Source: Ktedonospora formicarum
GTDB lineage: Bacteria > Chloroflexota > Ktedonobacteria > Ktedonobacterales > Ktedonobacteraceae
Length of the DNA: 64,000 nucleotides
Direction: 5' to 3'
Assembly: GCF_016587355.1 (NCBI RefSeq)
Contig: NZ_BNJF01000006.1
Span: 248,001 to 312,000 of the forward strand
Part shown: positions 37,646 through 45,150 of the stretch, in pieces
Position numbering within the stretch: position 1 is the first letter of the stretch
Layout: each line of letters starts with the position of its first letter
The notes under the pieces: model-generated
What the model was told of the DNA's origin: nothing
Database searches by the model: none
Seen by the model: the letters and a program-made list of their open reading frames with translations, nothing else
Program-made: the position numbers and the translations under genes

Positions 37646-37837
37646 ATGATGAAGACAGAAAAGCCGCTCGAACTCAAGCGACGCACAGCAGGCTCACCGC
37701 CACGGCTCACACGTAGTGTGGCGATCCTTAGAGTGCTTATTCTGGCTGCCTACCTTGTCATCGCCTCCATTGCCTGCAATCCCTCCCCAATCCCTCCCCG
37801 CATCCTGGCCAGGATGAAAGAGCCAGGACAGCCATGA
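37646..37837 (+). CDS. Small lipoprotein-like membrane peptide, coupled to the toxin gene
   Basis: 63 residues: a basic N-terminus (MMKTEKPLELKRR), a hydrophobic helix (VAILRVLILAAYLVIASIAC) with a near-lipobox (SIAC), then a short Pro-rich tail. AGGAGGTCC precedes the start. It overlaps the toxin gene by 4 bp (ATGA), which implies translational coupling. It could be a helper for export or anchoring of the large protein, which has no signal peptide of its own; this is inference. Confidence 0.6.
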   Translation: MMKTEKPLELKRRTAGSPPRLTRSVAILRVLILAAYLVIASIACNPSPIPPRILARMKEPGQP

Positions 37838-40554
37838 ATACCCTTAGGACCAGGTTGACCACGGCGGGTTCTCTCCTTCAAGGTGATGATGCACAGCGAG
37901 CCTTTGACAACCTCGGGGCGGCCATGCTTGCAGCCCACGAGGCTGGCATCGATTTCCCATCGATTCGCCGGGAAGTGGCGGCGGCAGAGGAGAAAGCGGT
38001 AGCAACACGCTCGGGACAGGACGCCCTCATGCGCACCAGCGCAGCGTTAGACGGCCATACATTGAATCTCGCTCGGAAACAGCAGGCCCGCACTTTGAGT
38101 ACCTCAGCGGTCGGAAACCAGTGCCCTACGCAGCTAGCCGCCAGTCAGAACAGTCCGCAGCTCTACTTCGTCAACGGCGTGAACAACACATATCTAGAAT
38201 TTTCAGAGGCAGCCGCTGAACTCCAAAATGCTGTAAAAGAGGAGGATCCAGATGCTGCTGCCACCCTGTGCCCCATCTACAACTTTTCGATCTGGCAGCA
38301 TCTGGAGAACGAGGACCCATGCATTCAATACCTGGTGGGCTCGTCTTTCCTGGGCGTTGATACCCTCAACAAGCTCTGCGGTAAATTTGTTGGGAGAATC
38401 AAGTTCGGTGCCGGAATAGTTCCAGTTGGCTTTCTCCAACCAGTATTCCAAAAGCTCTTCGATACCCACCTGGATTATAGCAGCATGCCCGTTTTCGAGA
38501 ATTTGCTACCCAAGGTGAAGCAAAACATCCAGGACGGGAGACGGGTTGTGCTCATATCGCATAGCCAGGGCGGATTCTTCATCCACAATGCAATGAATCA
38601 GCTCCGACTGTGGTGGAAAGGCGAATTTCGCGACCAATATCGCAGAGGGTGCCAACAAGACTGGCCACCGGTCGGAATGCTCTATATAGCGCCACCTTTT
38701 GGCTCGAAATGGAGCTTCCGGGGAGGCAATCTTGATTCCGATCCAACGCGTTACGTGATGTTGAAAGGCGACGTCCTTAGGGTAACAGGCGTTTCAGATG
38801 CGCCCTACACATCCATTCCACCCCCTCCTCTGGACAAAGATGCCAAGGAGAGCATATTCCACGTCCCGACTTCCTCTAACATAGAGGCTCATAAGCTCAA
38901 GACCTACTTAAAAGAGGGGTCAGAATCGAGACACCAGATCATCAGCAAGTTTACCCAGCTCAAAAACTATGTGAACGGGCTGAGTGGCGTCGGCGTCGAT
39001 GATCGGTGTGAGGTGAAAGTCAGCGGAGTCAATCCCGGAGATGTCCCGGGCGGGTATTCCAGCTTCCATGTCGTCGTGAGTGGGACTGGCTTTACTCCAA
39101 CCGCCACTCTTCAGTTCTGCACGTCCGACGGGTCTTCCTGCATTCCTGCGAATTCCGTCACCTACGTTGAAAGCTCAAAAGGCTCACAGATGACCGCCGA
39201 TCTCAATACGCAGGATGCCACAGCGGGCGACTATGACGTTACTGTCACTGTTCCCACTGCCGACGGGAAATCCCTCAAAGGACCATGTACCGCATGCCTT
39301 CATCTCCATGGAGAACAGCTGAGTCCAACCCCCAGTCCTACGGTGCCGCCGAGTCCAACCCCCAGTCCTACGGTGCCACCAACGTCGCCATCCGGCTACT
39401 ACGTCTTCGCGCTCACGAATGTCAGTTCTAGCCCAGGCTCGATATTTGTGGGTACCATGGATGAGGTGCGGAGGCGGCGATTCACGTGCAACTTCACCGA
39501 TGGTGGTTTGTGCAGTAAACAGGGCGGCAAAGATATCCCGGTCCAGTATGAGGTGAAGCTTGGGCCGTTCTCGACACTAAAGGATGCGATCGCCGCTTAC
39601 TGCCAGGTGCTGACGAACTCGCACCCCGCGTTCGGCGGTCTCAAAGGGACCATCTTCGGTGGCAACTACTGGCTCGACAATGCGCCGAGCTGTTCGGGCA
39701 TCGGAACACCGACGCCTACTACACCGACGCCCACTACACCGGAACCCACTACACCGACGCCTACTACACCGGAGCCTACTACACCGGAACCCACTACACC
39801 AACGCCTACTACACCAGAACCTACTACACCGACGCCCACTACACCAGAACCCACTACACCGACGCCTACTACACCAGAACCCACTACACCGACGCCTACT
39901 ACACCAGAACCCACTACACCGACGCCCACTACACCAGAACCCACTACACCGACGCCTACTACTCCAGCTCAACAGCCTCAGGTACAAAATATTATGAACT
40001 GGCTGACTGCCAATGGCGTCTATGGAGCGAACCAGTCAGACATAGAAAATCTTGTCGGATTAGGATACGATAGAAACACGATCATTCAAATTGTGCTGGC
40101 TGGTATCCCGACAACATTGTCATCATCAGAGATAAATGCTCGTCTGACTGATTTGCAATCGCGCATTGATGAAACACAGAAGAGCTTCAGTGCACGGGAG
40201 AAACGTCTGGCCTACTTATTAAGCGCTGAAGGACATAAAGTCGTCGCTGTCCCCGAAAGCAACGAAAGCAACGTTCGGACCCCTGACGCATTAGTGGACG
40301 GAGTTCCAACAGAATTCAAATCTTTAGAGCCTGGAGCAACCAGTAATTCGGTCAAAGATGCTATAACCGCCTCCATTAAAGGGGGAGGCCAGGCGAGAAA
40401 TATCATTGTCGATGCGAGGGGTTCTGGATTGACGCTGGACGAAGCACAAAGAGCTTTTAATCGTTTGAGACATCCAACAATAACCAGGGGAAGGGTTGAT
40501 TCTATTCGCATTATTGGAAATGGCTTTGATAAAACCGAAACAGGCTTTCCTTGA
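37834..40554 (+). CDS. Multidomain polymorphic toxin: lipase-like region, Cys domain, Pro/Thr repeat, CdiA-type nuclease
   Basis: 906 residues. About 100-400: alpha/beta-hydrolase-like region with the elbow VVLISHSQGGFF (GxSxG-like SHSQG). About 400-490: an Ig/TIG-like beta domain. About 520-625: the Cys domain shared with the protein at 35898. About 625-710: TPTTPEPT repeats (39706-39960). C-terminal ~170: a helical linker and a CdiA_C-type tRNA nuclease-like domain with PDALVDGVPTEFKSL, a PD-(D/E)xK arrangement (Asp, then E-x-K), plus ARNIIVDARGSGL. No signal peptide was found. The gene is followed 18 bp later by a putative immunity gene. A secreted or contact-delivered antibacterial nuclease is the best reading; delivery is unknown. 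Confidence 0.8.
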   Translation: MNTLRTRLTTAGSLLQGDDAQRAFDNLGAAMLAAHEAGIDFPSIRREVAAAEEKAVATRSGQDALMRTSAALDGHTLNLARKQQARTLSTSAVGNQCPTQLAASQNSPQLYFVNGVNNTYLEFSEAAAELQNAVKEEDPDAAATLCPIYNFSIWQHLENEDPCIQYLVGSSFLGVDTLNKLCGKFVGRIKFGAGIVPVGFLQPVFQKLFDTHLDYSSMPVFENLLPKVKQNIQDGRRVVLISHSQGGFFIHNAMNQLRLWWKGEFRDQYRRGCQQDWPPVGMLYIAPPFGSKWSFRGGNLDSDPTRYVMLKGDVLRVTGVSDAPYTSIPPPPLDKDAKESIFHVPTSSNIEAHKLKTYLKEGSESRHQIISKFTQLKNYVNGLSGVGVDDRCEVKVSGVNPGDVPGGYSSFHVVVSGTGFTPTATLQFCTSDGSSCIPANSVTYVESSKGSQMTADLNTQDATAGDYDVTVTVPTADGKSLKGPCTACLHLHGEQLSPTPSPTVPPSPTPSPTVPPTSPSGYYVFALTNVSSSPGSIFVGTMDEVRRRRFTCNFTDGGLCSKQGGKDIPVQYEVKLGPFSTLKDAIAAYCQVLTNSHPAFGGLKGTIFGGNYWLDNAPSCSGIGTPTPTTPTPTTPEPTTPTPTTPEPTTPEPTTPTPTTPEPTTPTPTTPEPTTPTPTTPEPTTPTPTTPEPTTPTPTTPEPTTPTPTTPAQQPQVQNIMNWLTANGVYGANQSDIENLVGLGYDRNTIIQIVLAGIPTTLSSSEINARLTDLQSRIDETQKSFSAREKRLAYLLSAEGHKVVAVPESNESNVRTPDALVDGVPTEFKSLEPGATSNSVKDAITASIKGGGQARNIIVDARGSGLTLDEAQRAFNRLRHPTITRGRVDSIRIIGNGFDKTETGFP
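39326..39385 (+). repeat. Two-copy 30-bp Ser/Pro/Thr repeat in the toxin gene
   Basis: CCAACCCCCAGTCCTACGG plus TGCCGCCGAGT-type continuation occurs twice in tandem, encoding SPTPSPTVPP twice. It separates the beta domain from the Cys domain and is probably a flexible linker. Confidence 0.7.
39706..39960 (+). repeat. 17 tandem copies of a 15-bp repeat
   Basis: Units follow ACACCNGANCCYACT or ACACCGACGCCYACT and encode TPEPT or TPTPT. The array keeps frame exactly and lies between the Cys domain and the C-terminal toxin module. It is a wall-spanning or linker-type sequence and likely to vary in copy number. The antisense open frames over it are artefacts of the repeat. Confidence 0.9.
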
Positions 40555-40572
40555 TGCCAGGAGGATGAGCAT

Positions 40573-40965
40573 ATGTCCGAGTTGATCAATATCCTTGTCA
40601 AGACTGGCCAACCGCTTGAAAAATTTATCGGGGATCTGGAGCAATTGTTGCACCTCTCGTTTCAGCGCGACAGCGATCCAATATATCATGATATCACGTA
40701 CAGATTTACTGATGAGCAGGCCAGGATATGGGTCTATGAGCGCGAAATTGATGAGGAGGATGACTCGCCCTACGAAAAGTATCCCTATGTCATCAACATA
40801 GAGGCGAGACGGTTCAAAGAACCCGAAGAGGAGCTGGCGCGGCAGAGAGCGCTTGGATATCGGGTGTTTGAGACGTTGAAAAAAACGGGGAAGTACCGCC
40901 TTTTGTTGTTTTGGGATATGCAGAAGCTTCTGGAAAAGTTTGAGCCCCCAGTGGGCGAGGAGTAA
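40573..40965 (+). CDS. Putative immunity protein of the CdiA-type toxin
   Basis: 130 residues, small, acidic and soluble (YEREIDEEDDSPYEKYP, then RRFKEPEEELARQRALGY). CCAGGAGGATGAGCAT gives a strong binding site and the gene starts 18 bp after the toxin stop, the canonical place for a cognate inhibitor. I do not recognise a named immunity family, so the role rests on position and size. Confidence 0.7.
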   Translation: MSELINILVKTGQPLEKFIGDLEQLLHLSFQRDSDPIYHDITYRFTDEQARIWVYEREIDEEDDSPYEKYPYVINIEARRFKEPEEELARQRALGYRVFETLKKTGKYRLLLFWDMQKLLEKFEPPVGEE

Positions 40966-41072
40966 CCAACACGTTGCAAAAATTCTTGCCGCACCCCATA
41001 AGGTATACTCTGGGGAAGGAGAGAACCAGGAGAGTACTTCAGAGAGATGACGCATGTTATGTTGACATGCTC

Positions 41073-41626
41073 CCCATGCCTGGAAGGGCAGGGGATTCCA
41101 ACAATCACTTGTTGGGTTTCCTACTTCGCTGAGGCTTGCCCAAACGAGACAATGCCCGTCCAGGTCTTACTGTTCAAGATATTCGATCATGCGATACACT
41201 GGAGGAGTGTCTGCATCCATTTTCTGTCAGGAAGGAGGCTTCGATGTTCATCACCGGCACCTCTCAGGTCGCTATCATCCTCTCAAAAGAAGACCCAGAG
41301 AGAACCACATTGTACAGGTTGAGTCGTAGAATTTCTCCGAAGACAAAAGGGAAAGAGAGCCAGAGGTTCATCAAGCATTCTGGGAGCTTGAGGCTCGGTC
41401 GAAGGGGTGATCATAGCTTCTTGAACTATGAACATTTCTTGCCATTTGTAGACATTTCATGCCCTTGACTCATCTGCTAAACTTATTGCTAGTACGGCGA
41501 GTTACGTCGGAATGTACGCCTGTGGAGATCCTGTAAGACCTGGGAAACCAGGCAGGTTGTTCGTTGAAGCAGGAACCGAACACCAGATATGGCTTGTCCA
41601 TCTTTGGGTCAGTTTCGGATAACGGT
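41073..41626. mobile_element. Decayed IS200/IS605 element with left-end and omega-RNA-like right-end remnants, no tnpB
   Basis: 41070-41098 resembles the left-end motif (CTCCCCATGCCTGGAAGGGC). 41501-41626 aligns with the right end after the tnpB at 44968 (ACGCCTGTGGAG, CTGTAAGAC, GAAGCAGGAACCGAA, TATGGC, TTTGGGTCA, AACGGT). No transposase frame lies between. The right-end part might still be transcribed as a guide-like RNA. From 41627 to 41866 there is only a loose inverted repeat (41681-41690 with 41732-41741). Confidence 0.55.
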
Positions 41627-41866
41627 CCCTAGCGTGCTTATGCAAGCTGGAATGCGGGCAAACGATGCTGCCAGACCCGCCCCTTGACGGATAGGCTAGA
41701 CTCGGCACGCGCGAGAGCCAGTCAACTGATACCGTCAAGGGCGGCATCGTCCGCGCTCCGACTTGCTGGTGGCAAGGGTGGAGCATGTCAAGAAGAAGCT
41801 CCATAACCTGCAGTAGTGGTCATTTTTTTGAAAGTTCTATATGCCTTATGTCTGATCGAGGCAAGA

Positions 41867-42049
41867 TCACGTACCGCATTGGCCCCAACAGCCAAAACAT
41901 GGGAAACCACCATCGGTTGGTACCGAAAATGCTAAACGAGTCTCCAACTCTTCAACCTCAAATTCCAGATCATTGAGTTCCTCTTCCAGGAAGTTCTTTT
42001 TTGCATCCTCTAATGGTTGCGTAAATGGTAACTTCTTGTCTTCATTCAT
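41867..42049 (-). CDS. RiPP precursor peptide 1
   Basis: 60 residues. The leader (MNEDKKLPFTQPLEDAKKNF, then LNDLEFEVEELETRLAFSVP) is acidic and helical, with the EFEVEELE pattern that azole-forming enzymes often bind. It ends TDGG, followed by a 12-residue core FPCFGCWGQCGT with three Cys and one Thr. TAAGGAGGAAAATTGGT precedes ATG 42049. Its leader is nearly identical to precursor 2 at 50192-50377, about 8 kb away, while the cores differ. Double-Gly processing is the simplest view. Its promoter is P1; no modification gene follows directly, so maturation must be in trans. Confidence 0.88.
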   Translation of the reverse strand: MNEDKKLPFTQPLEDAKKNFLEEELNDLEFEVEELETRLAFSVPTDGGFPCFGCWGQCGT

Positions 42050-42075
42050 ACCAATTTTCCTCCTTACTAGCTAAT

Positions 42076-42230
42076 CCTGATGGGAGAAGTCAAAGACCTA
42101 TCTGCAGCATTGTTTGCAAGAAAATGGATCTTGCTTGATACCTCTTATCCCATCAGGGCAAGTATAAAAGATCCCTTAGTTGCTGTAAACGTCTATGGAG
42201 GCTAGGCCCTTGGAGTAGCCCCAACGGGGT
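42076..42230 (-). promoter_or_regulatory. Promoter P1 and structured 5' leader of precursor 1
   Basis: On the minus strand a GGGGCTA... box (near 42217-42225), GCCTAGCCTCC (42196-42206) and AGACGTTT (about 42187-42194) precede TATACT (42161-42166) by about 22 bp; the same layout occurs at P2, P3 and P4. Transcription would begin about 105 nt before the precursor ATG. In that leader CCTGATGGGA (42076-42085) and TCCCATCAGG (42148-42157) are perfect complements, allowing a long stem around the untranslated region. Confidence 0.65.
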
Positions 42231-42305
42231 TATCGGACCGCGTCGTAAGACCCCTGGCCTGAGATATGTCTCTTTTACGGATTTAACAAACTGCTAGAAT
42301 AGGAA

Positions 42306-42650
42306 GATGAACACGCAAGACCTCCTGGACCCAGAACGCTGGGCCCAAAAGACGTTTGGGCAAGCCAGGCTCAAGGATATTCGGTGAATGGGACGAGCCG
42401 TCAAGGCGGCTCGTCGCATGGCAGAGAATGCCTCGGCCTCCTTGCTGGCCCAATGCAGACGTTGAAGGATGTGATGGCCTTGTATCGCTTGCTCAATGAA
42501 GACAATGCCACCTTTGAGGCCCTCATGCAGCCTCACTGGCAGCAGATCTGCGAACACATTGAGGGGCAATCCGTTGACCTGCTCGTGCAGGATACCACGC
42601 AGGTTTTGTTTTCTCTCAAATTTCTTCTGGTGGGCTTTTTCCTCTTGATA
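42306..42650 (+). pseudogene. IS4/Tn5-like transposase N-terminal fragment
   Basis: Reads MNTQDLLDPERWAQKTFGQA then, after shifts, RMAENASASLLAQ, DVMALYRLLNEDNATFEAL and VDLLVQDTTQVLF. This is the N-terminal region of Tn5-type IS4 transposases up to the first catalytic Asp (QDTT). Several frame breaks; the rest is missing. Confidence 0.6.
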
Positions 42651-42792
42651 TAGGAGATCTTTTAGTATGATCGTTTGCTCCAAGGTTCGCCAGCAATATC
42701 ACTTTTGGTGAAGCCCATGCTTGTTTGTGCCAAGTGATATACTAAAGAGAACCTTAAGCATGTGATATACTAGAGAAAATCTCAAACATACT

Positions 42793-43493
42793 ATGCTCTT
42801 TCTCCTGGATTTCCCAAATAATCAGACGATACTATCTGCATTTCTTTCTTTACTCTTGAGCTTAGACGATGAGAGCATTTCGCCGAACGAGGACTACCTG
42901 GTCATCTCTGCCATTGTTTGTTCTCCATCTGGGCGTTGCTCTCTCTGCCAGCAGGAAGCAGTGCGTGTACATAGCCGATATCGTCGTACCGTTGGCGCCC
43001 TCTACTGGGAAGGTCGCCGAGTGGTGCTTTCACTCTTGGTGCGCAAGTTCTTTTGTGATACACCCCAGTGCCCGCGGCTGATCTTTACCGAACGTCTTCC
43101 AGACTTCATTGAGCTATGGGCTCGGATCACCAATCGTTTGTGCCATTCGCTTGAAGCAATCGGATTTGCCGCCAGCCGTGAGGTAGGCTCACGGCTGGCC
43201 TCACATGTCTGGATATCTGTCCCTCCTACGACCCTGCTTCGGCGCATTATGGCATGCCCAACTCCTGTGCCACAAGTAGTCTCACACGTGGGATCGATGA
43301 TTTCGCGTTTCGGCGAGGCCGAAAATATGGAACGCTTCTCGTAGATCTCGACAACCATCGTGTTGTTGATGTGCTATCAGACCGAACCACCCAATCAGCG
43401 GCTACATGGTTCGCTATTCATCCGAAGGTGGAGATCATCAGCAGGGATCGCGGCACTGACCACGCAGCAGTTGCACGTCAAGCTGCTTCCTAG
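42793..43493 (+). pseudogene. ISL3-family transposase N-terminal part, frameshifted
   Basis: The first frame has the ISL3 zinc-finger region (CSPSGRCSLCQQEAVRVHSRY, RKFFCDTPQCPRLIFTERLP). A shift near 43285-43300 leads to GIDDFAFRRGRKYGTLLVDL, with the first catalytic Asp, and VEIISRDRGTDHAAVA. It ends at 43493. The C-terminal part of such a gene lies at 20521-20811. Between 43494 and 43715 nothing is recognised. Confidence 0.75.
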
Positions 43494-43751
43494 GCAATGT
43501 ACGTGGCAGATTGCTTACACATAGTCAAGAATTCATAAGCTTTATAGTGCCACCCGCATCGCAAGCTCAGCCGGACTTTGTCCTTTTGCACAGGGCTTGA
43601 TATGCTGCCTAGTGTTCATTCCTTATTCGTGATCGTTTTCTTTAGGCTATGAAAATAATGTGTGAAAGAGCTTTCAACAGAAAAATGCGGAAGAAACAAC
43701 TGCATTGGGGGCATAATTTCTTTTCAAGAATAGGGACAAAAAAGGGCAAAC

Positions 43752-44968
43752 ATGGACAGACCTTCCCTTGAAACAGCAGCGACTTTGTGGTATATTTGTT
43801 CTACATTCATCGCAGAGGAAGAAGAGCAGAAGATGGTACGTGGCTACCGAGGAGAACTTGATCTCAATAACGCGCAAAAGACACTCTGTCGCAAACATGC
43901 CGGGGCTGCTCGCTGGGCTTTCAATTATGGCCTTCGCCGCAAACAAGAGACCTACAAAGCTGGGCAGAAAACGCCCAGCGCCATCGATCTGCATCGCGAC
44001 ATCAATGCCCTCAAACCCTCTGAGCCCTGGATGTATGCGGTGTCGAAATGTGCTTTTCAAGAAGGATTACGTGACCTGGATGCCGCCTTCAAGCACTTCT
44101 TTCGCAAGTGCCGGCTCAAGAAAGAAGGCACCTGGAAAGGCTCGTGTGGCTATCCCCGCGCGCAAAAGCCGGAAGAAAGCCATCGGTGGCGCTCGCTTCA
44201 CCGGGAGCATTCGGGTGTTTTCTGATGCCATTCAGTTGCCTCGTTTGGGAAGGCTCCGACTCAAAGAGCACGGCTATTTCCCTCTGGGCAGCAAGATTAG
44301 CAGTGCCACCATCCATGAGCAAGCAGACAGATGGTTTGTTTCCATCTGTGCACACAGGAGGAAGCGAAAGACCACCGGGCAGCCACAGGCGACGTGATTG
44401 GAGTTGACCTGGGGATTAAGAAGCTGGCAACCTTGTCTGATGGACGTACGTTCGAGAACCCCAGGGCGCTGCGCAAGAAGATCACGGCGTTGAAGCGAGC
44501 TTCGCGACGTCATAGCCGCAAGGCGAAAGGATCACGCAATCGCTAGAAAGCCCGCGCAGCGCCTCTCGCGGATGCATGCCCGGATCGCCAATGTGCGTAC
44601 CAATGCCTTACACCAAGCGACCGCTCAGATCGTGGCGAGAACCCGCGCCCGATCAAGAGCGACCGCGTGTGATTGTGCTCGAGGATTTACACATTGCAGG
44701 CATGCTCAAGAATCGCCGGTTGGCCCGAGCGATTGCGGATGTGGGCATGTACGAGTTCAAGCGGCAGATCCTCTACAAAGCCGAACAGGCAGGAGTGCAG
44801 GTGCTGCTGGCTTCCCGTTGGGAACCCTCCTCAAAAACCTGTTCCTGTTGTGGGTGGGTCAATGAGGCGCTCACGCTTTCGGATCGGGTCTTTGTCTGTC
44901 TGGAGTGTGGAAACGTCCAGGACCGAGATGCCAATGCCGCCATCAATCTCGCGGCGTTGGCACAATGA
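43752..44968 (+). pseudogene. TnpB (IS200/IS605), multiple frameshifts
   Basis: Same family as the fragment at 17342-18013. Pieces in order: MVRGYRGELDLNNAQ, RWAFNYGLRRKQE, KKAIGGARFTGSIRVF (shifted frame), VIGVDLGIKKLATLSDG (RuvC Asp), VIVLEDLHIAGMLKNRR (Glu), zinc ribbon CSCCGWVNEALTL...CLECG and NVQDRDANAAINLAAL (Asp). Frame changes fall near 44155, 44370 and 44546. All catalytic residues are still encoded, so decay is recent. The left end reaches about 43716. Confidence 0.85.
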
Positions 44969-45109
44969 ACATAGCGTACCGCAAGTTCTGCGGGAAGTGA
45001 CGCCTGTGGAGCAGGTGTAAGACGAGCGAAAGGCTCGCTCTCTGCGCTGAAGCAGGAACCGAATGCTGAGTATGGCCTGTCCATATTTGGGTCAATTTCG
45101 GAGAACGGT
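44969..45109 (+). ncRNA. Putative omega-RNA / right end of the TnpB element
   Basis: Immediately after tnpB, in the usual position for an omega RNA. It contains a hairpin (GAGCGAAAGGCTCGCTC region near 45023-45040) and the conserved end TATGGCCTGTCCATATTTGGG...AACGGT, shared with 41501-41626 and partly with 1403-1437. The guide would begin after AACGGT, at 45110. Assigned by position and by repetition only. Confidence 0.5.
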
Positions 45110-45150
45110 CTGATGTACCAGCCATCTTTCACCTGCGAGGTGCGCTAATT

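Noticed and set aside
39706..39960. Tandem repeat considered as a CRISPR array
   Set aside because: Units are 15 bp without spacers, in frame with a protein; it is a coding minisatellite.
39577..39987. Long antisense open frames over the Pro/Thr repeat of the toxin gene
   Set aside because: They are produced by the 15-bp repeat, which has no stops in several frames; no start signal or family similarity.
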